A stretch of 64,000 nucleotides of DNA, taken from assembly GCA_050084985.1 (NCBI GenBank), contig JBITNC010000001.1, positions 57,660,001-57,724,000 of the forward strand, in the 5' to 3' direction. The position numbers were made by a program, and so were the translations under genes. Source of the DNA: Nageia nagi. Its lineage: Eukaryota > Pinophyta. This document shows positions 23,421 through 35,690 of the stretch, piece by piece; position 1 is the stretch's first letter; every line of letters begins with the position of its first letter. Under the pieces are notes generated by a model. The model was not told where the DNA came from and did no database searches. It saw nothing but the letters and a program-made list of their open reading frames with translations.

Positions 23421-23680
23421 AGTGATGATTAGTTTCAACCCAAATAACAATGATGATCATAAAATTAATGATTAATAAACCAACCAACAAATATGATCAT
23501 ATAGGTGATGGTTAGTTTCAACCCAACCAACAAAGGTGATAATAAAGGTGATGGTTAGTTTCAACCCAACCAACAAAGGTGACCATAAAGAAAAAATATT
23601 GATAGTTAGTTTCAACCAATCTAAGAAAGGTGATAATATAGATCATGATTTAATAACCCAACCACTAAAGGATTTCATAA
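23421..23680. repeat. Minisatellite, ~43-bp unit
   Basis: GGTGATGGTTAGTTTCAACC starts units at 23,504 and 23,547. More worn units lie at about 23,424 and 23,601. Each carries CCAACCAACAAAGGTGA or a variant. Confidence 0.8.
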
Positions 23681-24960
23681 AGAATATGTAGTTTTAATCA
23701 TAATGAACTATGTAATTTATAGCTATGCTTTTCCCTAAATACCATCAATATTCATCACAATGGACTATGCGATTCTAGGTACCCTTTACCCTAGGTACTT
23801 ATGGGAAGATTTGTGCAAACTAGTGATAGATAATTATTTCTTAATCAATAAATTATGTAAGCAAATAATGTTTGAACATAATAAAGAAATAATATTTAAT
23901 TTATATTAGCTTTATGATTCACATAAGATTCATAAATGAAAAAAAGTTGAAGCAAGCTATCATTTCCATTAGATAGAGCATTGATAAAGAATCATAAACA
24001 AAATAAACATTGTAATTTGTGAGCTATAATTATACTTAGAAATTTAGTGTAGTGTACTTAGGAAGAAAAATGATATAGAGTAAGGAGTAATACCTTTGTA
24101 AATAACTAAAGGAATGCCCCTAAGTATTTACTTGTGGAAGATAATACATTTTTTCATTAATGCCCCTAATGCTAGCATTGAGTAACATATACTCTTGATA
24201 TTTTTTTACATAATTTAGCTACCATGTATGAGTTTTTTGACTAAAAAAGACCATAACAAGATGATAAATAAGTACTTTGGATAGATTATGAAAATTCTAG
24301 GGGATTTTTGACAACACATGCTAAGTTTGGATGACTTTGGGATAGACTTGGACACTATGTGTATATATTGTACACATAGTTAAGAAACCTTGAAAACTTG
24401 ATGTTACTATAGAAAATGTAAATAAAAATAAAGGAAAGAACTATGCACCTAAAAATATTACTTGTACTTACCTAATGATGAAAGCAATAACATAAAATTT
24501 GCACTAAATATTAGTGCTAGTGCACCATGCAATGTTGATGCTAAGTGTTTTGAATAGGATTTGATCAAGATTGAAACTAAATCATTTTATTTATTATAAA
24601 ATTGGATATATATGGGTACAAATTGCTTTTCTTAAGATACATATTTAAAAATATTTGATGAACATTTAACCTTTTTTAACTTTCAACTTTGGATTTTGAT
24701 TTTCTATTTTTTTGTATTTGTTAATTATTTACTTAGAAATAATGGATTGAATCAACCTTAAAACAAGTGCATAAAATAAATTTCTCCTTAGCACTAGTGC
24801 TAGGGTTACAAAAGGATAATCACTTGGGACATATGAATTAGATGTCAAAATACACCTACTAATACAATTATGAACATGAAAATTGACAAAGATATACTTA
24901 GCTATTTATGGAAACACTTGAGATGCATGACACTAGTGAGGGACTTGTACTCATTTACCT
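23681..24960. other. No gene recognised
   Basis: AT-rich sequence with many stops in all frames. The 3' LTR of gypsy-2 is expected somewhere here, but no partner copy exists in the window to define it. Confidence 0.5.
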
Positions 24961-24979
24961 AAATATTTTATAGCTTTTA

Positions 24980-25900
24980 TGCACTATTACTATACTTCTC
25001 CTTGATGAAAAAGGGACCAATCCAATAAGAATAAACTTTGTCTCTTTTCTCTTTTTTCAACTTAGTTTAAATATGATGATTTTATTTTTGAATCAAGTCA
25101 CCTACATTGAATTCCTCAGGGTTTATCTTATTTCTATATTTATTCTTAATCCTATTTTTGTAATTCCTAATATTTTCAAGAGCATTTATTCTTCTTTTAT
25201 CAAGTCCTACCTAAGCCAATCTTGTAGGTCTTTTCTCTTCATTAGTTGGTGTACCTTCTAAGGATCCCATAAGGATGGGATTTTACCTTATAATAGTAGA
25301 AATACCTCATCAACATAAAGAAATGAGTATGGAGTGCATATTTTGGCTGATCTAATTTTGGTTCTATAAGCCCACAAAGTGTATATCAATTGCTCATGTC
25401 AATCTATTCCATGATTTTTGACTATCTTGCATAATATGTTTACAATGGTTTTGTTTGTGGTCTCAAATTATCTATTTATTTGGGAATAATATGATGAATA
25501 AAATATTTTTTGGATCTTTAATGCTTTGCAAAAATTTCTAACATCCCTAACTATAGAATTAGGACCATTATCCATGATACTATTTGATGGAATATAAAAT
25601 CTTACAATAACATTATCTATGAAAAACATAATGATTTGAGGTCCTTTAGAAGTTATAATAGGTATAGATCTAGTTCACATTGTTCCCTTCTCTAGATTTA
25701 TCAATGATGACCCCAACTAGATTAACAACCCAAATTGAGAATGGCTAAGGAAAAACCATCATGTGAAAACCATCAGAAGGATTGAGTTGCAAATTAACAT
25801 TTTTTTTTTCATATTGTACATTTATTTACATGTAAAACATAATCATGCAACATATAAGGCCAATAGTATCCTAATATAATTAGTTTGTGATGCATAGTTA
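24980..25900 (-). pseudogene. Gypsy-2 integrase remnant
   Basis: The minus strand shows YIPSNSIMDNGPNSIVRDVR, then FCKALKIQKIFYSSYYSQ, NKTI.NILCKIV, HEQLIYTLWAYRTKIRSA and TPYSFLYVDEVF, the core and tail of a Tat integrase. The later part (25,000-25,250) matches the basic C-terminal end. The second catalytic Asp (DNG) is kept. Confidence 0.82.
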
Positions 25901-26199
25901 TACCACTGAAATTACCTCCACTTTGAGAATCATGCACTTGTTCAATAGCAATCTCATCCTCAATAAGAAGTAAGTATTCTAAGAAATATTAATTCAAAAT
26001 ATCTCTTATATAACACATACGAAATAATAAAATACCTTGCAACTACCTTCTTGAGCCTTGTTCTTTGGTTATTTATTATGCAAGTTTTATGAAATACCCC
26101 ATCATTGAGATATTTATAAATATCAATAAACCATCCATCATGAAGAACCATAAGACAAGAATTGGCACCTAGAGAATCAAGAATATTAAGTACACCATC

Positions 26200-26710
26200 A
26201 AATCAATAACATGAGATGGATTATTTGTAAGCCTTATTTGAATGATTGTATCCTAATATTCAATTACAATTGGGGTTAAGGAGGTTATGTTGGCTATAAC
26301 ATCCATAAATCTATTTTTTTTTCTTAGGATACTTTCAATGTGGACTATATCAAAATGAGATTGCAAGATATCTTCAACTAGATCTTTTTAAGGAATAATA
26401 TTCTCAACCTTTGTATTATAGATACCATTTACTTGATTGATAACTAACTAGGAGTCTCCATAGATCTTAATATTTTGAATCTTGATAAATATGGCAACAT
26501 TAAATCCCAAAATCAAAGCATCATATTTAACCATATTATTTTTACAATCAAATGCTAACTTGTACACCATTAGAATAATTTCATCTTATGATGTAATGAT
26601 GATGATACTTTCTCCTACACCTATTACATACTTAGAATCATTAAAATATAGTATCCATTCTTTGGTTTCATGTTCATATGTAAATGTTACAACCTCATCT
26701 ATAAATTATT
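26200..26710 (-). pseudogene. Gypsy-2 archaeal-type RNase H
   Basis: The minus strand gives VYFDESKYVIGVGESI-like sequence, then NNMVKYDALILGFNVA, IKIYGDS, and LRKKN, in the order D, E, D of this domain. It sits between the usual RNase H and the integrase. Confidence 0.7.
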
Positions 26711-27395
26711 CATGGCATGGGGCTGAATCATCAAAAGGATTTATGATATGGACATATTCTATAGAATATGATTTTATAGATTTTTGATGCATATAAACAA
26801 GATCAAATTCTTCAAGCAATATGACCCACTTGGAAGTTTCTCCTTGGAGATGTATTTTGGATAGAAGATATTTCAATGCATCAATTGGAGAAAACACAAA
26901 TGTAGTATTGATAATCATGTAGTTCCTTAGTTTTTTATAAGCATACTTAATAACATAACCCAACTTTTCTATTGGAGAATATTTGACCTCATGCTCAAGT
27001 AATATTTTAGAGATGTAGAAAATTGCTTTTTGTTTTACATCCTTAATTTTTTGTGTAAACATTTGCCCCAATGCATGTTTAGTATTAGAAATATAGAAAT
27101 AAAAAGGCTTTGAATGATCAATAGAAGTTAAAATAGGAGGATGAAGAAAGTACCTTTTTATATCCTTAAGAGTATCTTGGCATGTATCATCCCAAAAAAA
27201 GTTAGTTACTTTCTTGAGAAAATGATAAAAAGGTGTAGTTCTATCAATTAATTGTGAGATGAATCTTTGTACGACTTGTACTTTTCCTTGAAATCTCCTT
27301 ATTTGTTTGAGATTCTTTAGAGGTGTCATATCAAATATCGATTTAAGTTTCTTATGATCAATTTCTATTCCTCTTTTAAAAATAATGAAGCCCAA
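26706..27395 (-). pseudogene. Gypsy-2 reverse transcriptase connection and RNase H
   Basis: A 229-codon open stretch, one of the longest in the window. It begins with GFIIFKRGIEIDHKKLKSI, the end of the reverse transcriptase thumb, then FQGKVQVVQRFI, WDDTCQDTLKDIKRYF and PPILTSID. The RNase H part follows with FYFYISNTKHALGQMF, KAIFYISKILLEHEVKYSPI, and ALKYLLSKIHLQGETSKWVI. This order is diagnostic of gypsy. The open length suggests chance survival rather than function, as neighbouring domains are broken. Confidence 0.88.
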
Positions 27396-28130
27396 TAGTT
27401 TCCCACTTGAGACACCAAAGACTCACTTTTGAGGCTTTAATTTGAGTTTGTACTATTTTAATCTTTTGAAAATGATAGTGAGGTCCCTTAAGTGATCTTA
27501 TTTTTTGCATGGTTTGGATGAGATATCATCCACATATAGCTTAAGTATTTTATGGATCAAATCATGAAACATATCTACAATAACTCTTTGATAATTAGCT
27601 TCTACATTTTTCAATACAAAGTGGATAACCTTGTAAAAAATAGTACCCCATGGAGTATATAAGGTGGTCTTATGCATTTCATCATCCTTAATCCTAATTT
27701 GATTATACTTTAAAAAATCATATATGAAAGAAAGAACCTCATAACTAGCAGTAGAATCAACAATCATGTTAATGTGTAGGAGAGGGAAATTATCTTTTGG
27801 AAATGTCTTATTTATATCCCTAAAATGTAGTGCAAAATATTACCTCTCCATTTGGCTTCATGGATGGAAAAATATTATATAACCATGGGAATAATCAACA
27901 GGATCAATGAAACCAACCTAGATATACTTTTGTATCTCCTTCTTGACCAATAAGGATATTTTGGAGTGTATATGTCTTCTTCTTTGTTGAATAAGAATAT
28001 TGGAATCTTCATGGACCACTAGCTTATGCACAAAAAAATTAGTATAAGGAGAAGGAATATCTCCATAGGACCAAGAAAATGCTTCACTAAAGTGAATCAT
28101 GAACTTGTTATAATTATCTCTTTCATGCAT
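27396..28130 (-). pseudogene. Gypsy-2 reverse transcriptase remnant
   Basis: At 28,130-27,918: EAFSWSYGDIPSPYTNFFVH, then LIQQRRRHIHSKISLLVKKE, the usual lead-in. At 27,767-27,498: RIKDDEMHKTTLYTPWGTIF, then YVDDISSKP with the catalytic YVDD. Between them stops and shifts occur. Confidence 0.85.
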
Positions 28131-28534
28131 ATGAAACCAAGCTCCAATTTTGATAGTCTTAGGATCCCATGAGCTTTAATATTAAGATCCACTAGCTCTT
28201 CATTGATGCATGTAGGATCATAAATCACCTGAGGAGGAATAGGAAATACCCTTGGCCCTATCATAAAAGTATATCACATAAGTCAAGAAATTTTTTCATT
28301 TTTTTTTGTATCAAAATGAAAAGAGACTTAATGTAGTAGGATAAAACCTACTATTGTTTCAACCTTAAACCAAAAGTAGGTATAAGGTTGAAATGATTTT
28401 TTTTCCCTTCCCCTTGGCATGAAACTTAGGATATTTTATTCATACTCCTATGACTTCCAAAATAGTATCATCATTTTCAAACATGGACAAGGAATACATA
28501 ACTAGTAAAGATCTTGATTTATGATCATTGTTGT
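28131..28534 (-). other. Gypsy-2 upstream polyprotein sequence, unrecognised
   Basis: Worn sequence upstream of the reverse transcriptase on the minus strand, with no domain I can name. It ends where the copia-2 LTR begins. Confidence 0.4.
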
Positions 28535-29034
28535 TGTTGGAATGTATAATGCATTATTGTAAAGTTTTGTAATAATCCTCTTTGTAAATCACTAATACTT
28601 AAATATTATCATTAGATACCTTAAGTATTTAAGTGAATATGATAATGTAACTTGTCCTACATTCCATGTCATGAGTATGTACCTTGGGTAAAAGGGAGCA
28701 GCATGTCATGCTTTTGTACAATGGTTAAAAGGGTGATCCAAAGGGGGATTTTGGCCTATAAATAGAAGGCCCCCTCTTTGTGATCACTCACTAATTTTTA
28801 AAGCAAATTTATGCTCTAATATAGTGTTTAGGAGATTAATTTAAGAGGATTGTAAGAGATTTGTATTTGTGAATGAAGTAAGATCTAGTTAGTGGATGTA
28901 CTCTTAGTTGGAGGAACCACTTTACATCTTGAGTTATTTTGTAATATTGTCTATACTTGAGTATTGATGTTAGTGTGAGCTTCCATGTGATCTTGGTGGT
29001 TTAGGATTGTATTTTTTATAGGTTAATCCCTTCA
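28535..29034 (+). repeat. Copia-2 5' LTR
   Basis: Starts TGTTGGAATGTATAATGCAT and ends CCCTTCA. It carries CTATAAATAG at 28,756-28,765. It aligns with both copia-1 LTRs. Confidence 0.88.
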
Positions 29035-29389
29035 TTTTGTATCATAGCATCTTTGAGGCTCCTCTTCACATCCTTGGTTTGGAAACTCATCTTCAACTTG
29101 AAGGTATTCATTCTTAAACCCTTCCTTCATTGTGAGGTAAACTCAAGAGAAGGTATAAAATCCTTCATATAATCTCCATTTTTTTAGCTTATTTTATTAT
29201 TGATACAAACACATAATGAGTTATGTGTTAGCTATTTTTTTTGTAAAATATAGCTAAAAGTAAAGATATATATATTTTTTACTAACCTCTAGTGAGCATG
29301 TTGTTAATTTTTTTATTAAAAGAGGTTAGCATATAAAAATAGCAATATTATAAGCCATTTATTATTGAATAAAAAAGGGGTAGCTCTCA

Positions 29390-29394
<5 letters not shown>

Positions 29395-29446
<52 letters not shown>
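29395..29446. repeat. AT dinucleotide microsatellite
   Basis: About 26 uninterrupted AT repeats inside the copia-2 leader. It is likely variable in length. Confidence 0.95.
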
Positions 29447-29450
<4 letters not shown>

Positions 29451-31549
29451 AGAATTTTATTCTTTTACAACAAAGTTTGGTGTTTTATTAAAAGAGAGCA
29501 ATACATTTTTTTGTCTATAAAGTGGCTATTACAAGTTTTGTAATTAAAATATAATATTTTGTTTACAAAAAAATTATTATTGAGAGTTTGGTTGTGTACA
29601 TAAAATAATTTTTTAAAAGGTTTTTTACTCAAGGAAAGTCAGTGATGGCTCTCCCTTCTCCTAGACTGGCAGTGATGGTTCTCTATCATTGAAACTTCAA
29701 CTACGCCTCTACGCGACCTTCTTAGAACTTGTGACCCTCTTGGCCCTCACCTAGCTATGTCCAAGTTAGTGGGAAAGGAGATATTAAGGCATATAACTCC
29801 GTTCATATGTAATTCCCCCATTAGCTTGCCAACATCACTTCATTAATGCGTCCCCTCTCCACTTATGGCCACCTCCACTATGCTTCGCATCCTATCAAAC
29901 TAGGACCAAAGTATTTGCATGCTTTAGGGATGGTAGGAAAAGTGAATATATCTAGTTGGTATACCACTAAACATTAATAATAAAATTAACTAGTTGTTCT
30001 ACCACTAAACCCTCCTTTGCTCAACCTCATGGCCTCTTCATGACCTATGGATAGGTGTTGGCCCTTTTTATGTCCCTCTTCTTGCCTCTACCCTTGTAGC
30101 TCCTTGCACCTCCATCTCCTCTATGATTTGATCAATTTGGCTTACATGACCATTACTTTGCATCCTCTTCTCTATGAATTAATTTGGTTGGCTCTCCTAA
30201 TTATCTTTTCTCCTTTGTGACCTCTTCGAACCTCGCATAGCTATCTACCTCACATTGCTCTTGGGAGGACCTAATCTCTCCTCTCCTACTTGTACCTTAT
30301 CTCTACCATTTCTCACTTGTTCTTCTCACATAGACCTCAACAACATGGGTAGAATGGAGTAAAACTCAACTCAAACCAAAATCAAATAAATTTCTCACCC
30401 TTCTTTTTTGTTTATTACCTCTACATCTCTCTTTTGCATTAAATTCTCAAAACCTTGCTTACAAGAAACATTTTTTTTGGTTATGATTAATCTACCAATT
30501 AAGCTTTAATTAGCTTAGCATGAAGTATGAGGCTCCAAGTTTGAATTAATTTTTTATAGGAAGTTGTTGTGAAGTATTGATTTTTTGTTTTTTTTTTTAT
30601 CTTTAAATTTTTAATAAGGAATATATTTTTTAAACACTTTCACTTCTTGTTATAGTAAAAGTATAATTTTAATTAGTGTCAAAGTTAAAAATGTGATTTC
30701 TAGACTTGACATTTAATTCTTAAGTGGAATTTATTTTTATTTTTGCCTAGAACTAAAAATTCTTTTGCCTTGATAATTACTTTTTTTAGTATGGCAATTT
30801 TTTTAAGGTACCTTAATTAATCACTTAGGCAATAATGGTAATTGTTTACTTTAAACATGACATCAATCTTTACCTTTTATAAATACTTAGGTATTTTATT
30901 GACAAATATGCATACTATTCTTTTGATGCCATTCAGGGATCATGTTTAAGTATAATAAGGGAAATATTTATGAATTTCTTTACTTAAAATTTTAAATCTT
31001 TTTATGCTTAGAATACATATTTTTCATCTAGAAAGCTTGATGTCTCTCTAAAATTCATGCATGCTAAGGATTTATCATTATGCAAATTAATAGGACTGAT
31101 GCGTGCTTCTTACTTAATTTTTTAAGTTAAATTATACTTATTACTTAATTTATTTTAAGTTAATGGTATGATTCATGCTTATTACTTAAATTTTTAAGCT
31201 ATGGGAATGATGCATTTGATGATATCTTATTTTGATGTAAAGTATGGAATGGAATTGTGGAAAATAAGGAATGATGTAAAGATGTTTTTAGGGGTTGGTA
31301 AACAAAACCCATTGGACTCCTAAGTTTCAAATTGTAAAAGGATGATGTTTCATTTATACACTTTACTTCATCCTTATGAACCATTTTTTGACACATTGAT
31401 AATAAAAAGAATCATTTATTTCAAATCAAACCTTCAAATAACACTTAAAACCAAGAAAAAGATCCAATTTGTAAATCTTAAATCATACACATGTTTCCAG
31501 ATGGGTTGGGTGGGTGGATCCAAAATTGAAGTATGACCCAAAGTTAGTA

Positions 31550-32760
31550 TTTAGACTCCATCCACATAAACAATTATAGAAACCCATTTTCTCCCCTTAT
31601 CTAATTTTTACACCCCTTAAGCTAAAGGGTTCATAAAGATTCCTTAGTTTTCCAAACTAAATACTCTAAAACAATAAGGTCACCATACTATTTCTTTAAA
31701 ATAGGAAAAAATATAAGGGTAAGTGTTGATCTAAAAATTTAGAAATAAAATTTATTTTTAGCCCTTTTTTGTTTCCTTATCTATATGCCATGTAAGAATA
31801 GGCTTGGATTTATAAAATTAAAACCTAGGCTAGTAGTTTAGCAATTAGAACTTAGGTATTAGATGTTAAAATATCTAAGTTCACCTCTTAGGTCTAGCAC
31901 TAGGTTTTTAGATTTTAATTCCTTTCTTTTTTATTATTATTATTTTTTTTCTTATTTTATTTATTTTATTAAATATAATTGTTAAATTAAAGCTAATACT
32001 TTCTTTTATTATTTTCATATCTATATGCTTAACAGTCAAGTATTAGATATTAAAATATCTATATCCTTATTTTTTAGTTTTTTGCTAAGGTTTAGTCACT
32101 AGACACTATGACTTATGATATTTTAAATTTTAGTTTTTCTTTATGTTTCATAAATAAATTTTATGAAATAAAAATACTATCATTTTGTTTTATTTTTCCA
32201 ATATACAAAAAAAATATTGTTCTCAACTAATGTAATTGATTAAATATTGATGTAGAACTATTTTTTCTTTTCATATAAATCACTTATGATTAATTATACT
32301 CTCTTAGATGCAATTTTGATCAATGAAATGTGTTGTAGGATGAAATGGGTTTTTAATATAAATGACAATGTTATGTAATGTATGGTAATAACAATGATGT
32401 AAATGAAAATTATTAATTAGTCTCTAAGAAAGAGTAAGATATATTATAACAAATTAATCTCTCTATGGATTAAGGTCACATACTCTCACTTCAAATCCAA
32501 AGTACTTTTCATATATGATCAAGCACACTCCTACAAGCAACACATGAATTTTGTAAAATAAGATACTATTAGTAATATTTGCATTCTTAAGATAATAATA
32601 ATATTCTATTTAATCATTACCTATGTATAAATGATATATAATCATAATCCAAACTCATAAGCAATTACTTATAAAGTTGAAATCATTCAACACCATAAAA
32701 TTCTCAAACAAAGTCTATCATCAAGTCAGTATAGCAATATAGATGAGGTCTAAAAGTTGG
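31550..32760. other. No gene recognised
   Basis: AT-rich sequence without a supported reading frame. A tRNA-like phrase at about 31,815-31,890 (AGTAGTTTAGCAATTAGAAC ... AAGTTCACCTC) is too weak to call. Confidence 0.4.
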
Positions 32761-35690
32761 TTCATGATAGGTAGTCAATGCCTTCTCAAAAAACCTTTAT
32801 ATTATATAGGCTAAAATCATGATATGTTAACCAAATATCTCTCTACATCATTACTTCAAATCAACAAGGGTTATATACTTGGTATATATATGGAGATGGG
32901 TGTTGTACAAAATACATTATTTATGAATCTTAGTTGATTACAATGGAGAATAAGAGTGTGTGTATTCTTACCTTAGTCTAAGGTTACCTTCATAATATAC
33001 TTATGAAACTATTCAATTGTATTTTCTAAAAACACTTAACTATCTCCAAACATACCCATTTTATGCATATCCTATGATTATTACAATATATAAAAATCAT
33101 TCTATGCATGCCTTTTAACCATTGCAATCTATGAGATGGTGTCTCCCTGCTACATTATTTGTGTAAATAGTAAAAATAATATGGGTTTATTAAATTTTCC
33201 TCTGAGGTTATTTAAGAGCAATTTTAAAACCATAAGATGGCAATTTTAAATTTCCATTATAGTTATAAGTGGCCATGTAGGTTCTCCTTTGAATCTATCT
33301 TTGTTGGCTTGATTGTATGCTTTCTAGTAATTTCTAATAGATAAAAGATGCTTTTAAGAGAAAAAATATGATTTTATAATAATTATTTAATTTATTTAAA
33401 AATAAAATATGAACATAATTGATCTAATAAACTTTTACTTCCTTATAATTCATTTTTTTATAAAAAAATAAGAATTTCAAAATTTACTTAAACATTAAAA
33501 GTTATTGAGGTAGGATAAAGAGCTCAAAATTTTCATTACAGGTTATTGAGAAATTTAGGAAAATTAATCCATCATTTATTTTTTCTTCTTTTTGAGAGAT
33601 TCATTAACCAACTCATTGAAAGGATTGACTATTTAGATTCTATTTTCTAGGTAATATCATTTGAAATTGTAAGAAAGATAATCAAGGGGGTCACAAAAAA
33701 TGTTTCCAAACTTTTGATAGCCTAATCTCATATTTGGGAATATACACTTATAATATAGTACACTTTGTACCCCTAATTGTTAGGATTCAATATATAAAAA
33801 TAAAGTTGAGTAATTACTTTACTCAAAATGATAAGAAGAATTATGCAAACAAGATTAACAAGAGAAGACACAAGCATGTAATTCACCCAACATGGAATAC
33901 ATCAACAGAGAATGTATAATTCTTTATTAATCAATCCAAGCTACAAAACCAAAGGGATATAACCTACATCCAACACACTATAATTTCCTCTTTAGGTTTC
34001 ATAGTTTTATTACAATATACTTTGAGACTCTCTCTTCCTCTTGCATTAATATCTCACCATGAATTCTATAATATATCTTACATTAATTTATAGATTTATT
34101 ACATGCCCATTTTCCTACTCCTTACTAGAGTGCCTATTTTACATCTCTAAGTTCTAAAATTAACCAAGTTTTATCATAATAACACTTTACCTAAAACTTA
34201 CTAAAAATATCAATTACTAAAAATAGAACCCAAAGGAGGATTGAGAGAGGATGCACCACCTCTATACCATGAGCACTTACAAAATAATGGAATGGTTTTA
34301 TAAAATACAAGAAGAGTATAAAGATATTAATCTTTGAGAAGATATGTGAAGCTCTCTTATTACATCTATATTTTTATTGTATTCAAGATACATCTACTTA
34401 TTTGTAAAACCATTGCAAGGTGAAATATCACAAAATTTTGAGTATGAAAAGCATTAGGTAGTCATAAATGGTGTATGTTGGTTCACCTTTTGTACAATAT
34501 TACAAGAAAATATCAATTATGTGTCAAATTATTTATCCTCTCAATTTTATCCTCATATGGAGTTTTACCTTATTATTTACTATTTTTGGATAACATCACT
34601 TATTTAAAAAATTTAGGGCTTTCAAAGTGGAATTCAAGTTCTAGATGTGTTAGACTATATCTAACGACCTTCAAATGATTCTACACAACTTAAGCTTTCT
34701 AACAAATCTTAAATAGTCTCAAATGGAGCTATGATAGCTCAATTTTGCATCTTGGAAGTTACACTATTTAATATACGATAGTATTGTCGCCTAATTTAGG
34801 AATATTTGCTTGGATTAAAGAGTCACCTATATGTAATGTTGAAGTGATAAAATGATAATCAAGTATTTGAAATAAGTTTGTAAAAGTCAATATCTTACGT
34901 AGTTATAATCAATAATCAATCAAATTTAGTGAAGTCATATACAAATAATTCAAGATGCAAGTATGGTTAGGATAAAGATAAATTATCATACTCATATAGT
35001 TCTATATACATTTAATTTTTATATAAATCAATCATAGGTGTAGTGGTGGAATTATTTTGAGATTCTTCTTCTATCTTTGTTTATCTTGATAACACTTGAT
35101 CATTTGATCCATAAAATTTTATCATCAAAATGGCTTATCATTTATTGGAATTCAACTACATTTTTATTTTGGAATGTATTTATAAGAAATAAGAGATATA
35201 TATTGAGGTTCAACTGATAGAGCTAACGTAGTATATGTGTATCAAGATCCTATCTTTGCCAATGACATGGGTAATTTTGGATGATGGTCAATCACCTTTG
35301 TACTTGTGAATATATTGATAAGCATTTGATGAAAGAATCATTTATAATGCAAAGGATGGTCCATGCATAAAAATAAACTTAGACAAGTAGTTTGAGTATA
35401 AGGTATTAGAATTAGATATCCACACCAAATACTTAAAATATGGAAAAACTATTCATATAATTTACATAAAGTGAAATTATTTCATATCCATTGTACTCAA
35501 ACAAAGTGAATTCTAGAATGTCATTATTATCTATATTTTTTCCTAACTTAGTACTATATTCTTTTGCATAATTCGAATATTCATTTATAAGTACACCTTA
35601 TTATCTTAACAATGGTGAGGACAACATTAGGCCCATCTGTGTGGAAATAAAATAACAAAATTAATAATTTAATTATTAAAATTCCTATTT
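32760..35690 (+). repeat. Direct repeat, copy A (~2.9 kb)
   Basis: Matches 37,915-39,283 joined to 43,603-45,480 in the same order and direction: for example TCAATATATAAAAATAAAGT (33,787 and 38,933), AATATTACAAGAAAATATCA (34,496 and 44,076) and ACAAAATTAATAATTTAATTATT at the right end (35,656 and 45,445). The CTAGA at 34,125-34,129 marks the empty site of the insertion seen in copy B. It encodes nothing recognisable. A phrase like 'hits of GGTTCATCC...GGGCTACATCCAC' in copy B recalls plant LTRs, so it may once have been transposon-derived. Confidence 0.85.

Larger units (their letters stand above)
24960..28534 (-). mobile_element. Gypsy-2: Tat-like Ty3/gypsy pol remnant
   Basis: On the minus strand the order is reverse transcriptase (28,130-27,400), RNase H (27,300-26,710), archaeal-type RNase H (26,710-26,200) and integrase (25,900-24,980). 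The archaeal RNase H follows the usual one, unlike gypsy-1. No LTR was found: the 5' side is cut by the copia-2 insertion at 28,535, and the 3' side is too worn. Stops and shifts are frequent. Confidence 0.82.
28535..31350 (+). mobile_element. Copia-2: 5' fragment of the copia-1 family
   Basis: A full LTR (28,535-29,034), a decayed primer site (TTTGTATCATAGC) and a leader that follows the copia-1 leader in order (CTCCTCTTCACATCCTTGGTT at 29,059; TTTATGAATTTCTTTACTTA region at 30,968; CATTTATACACTTTACTTCA at 31,350). Gag, pol and the 3' LTR are absent. The right breakpoint is blurred near 31,350-31,550. Confidence 0.82.

Noticed and set aside
30490-30550. tRNA-like phrase (TTAGCATGAAGTATGAGG ... 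AAGTTTGAAT)
   Set aside because: No A-box half at the right distance and it sits inside the copia-2 leader.
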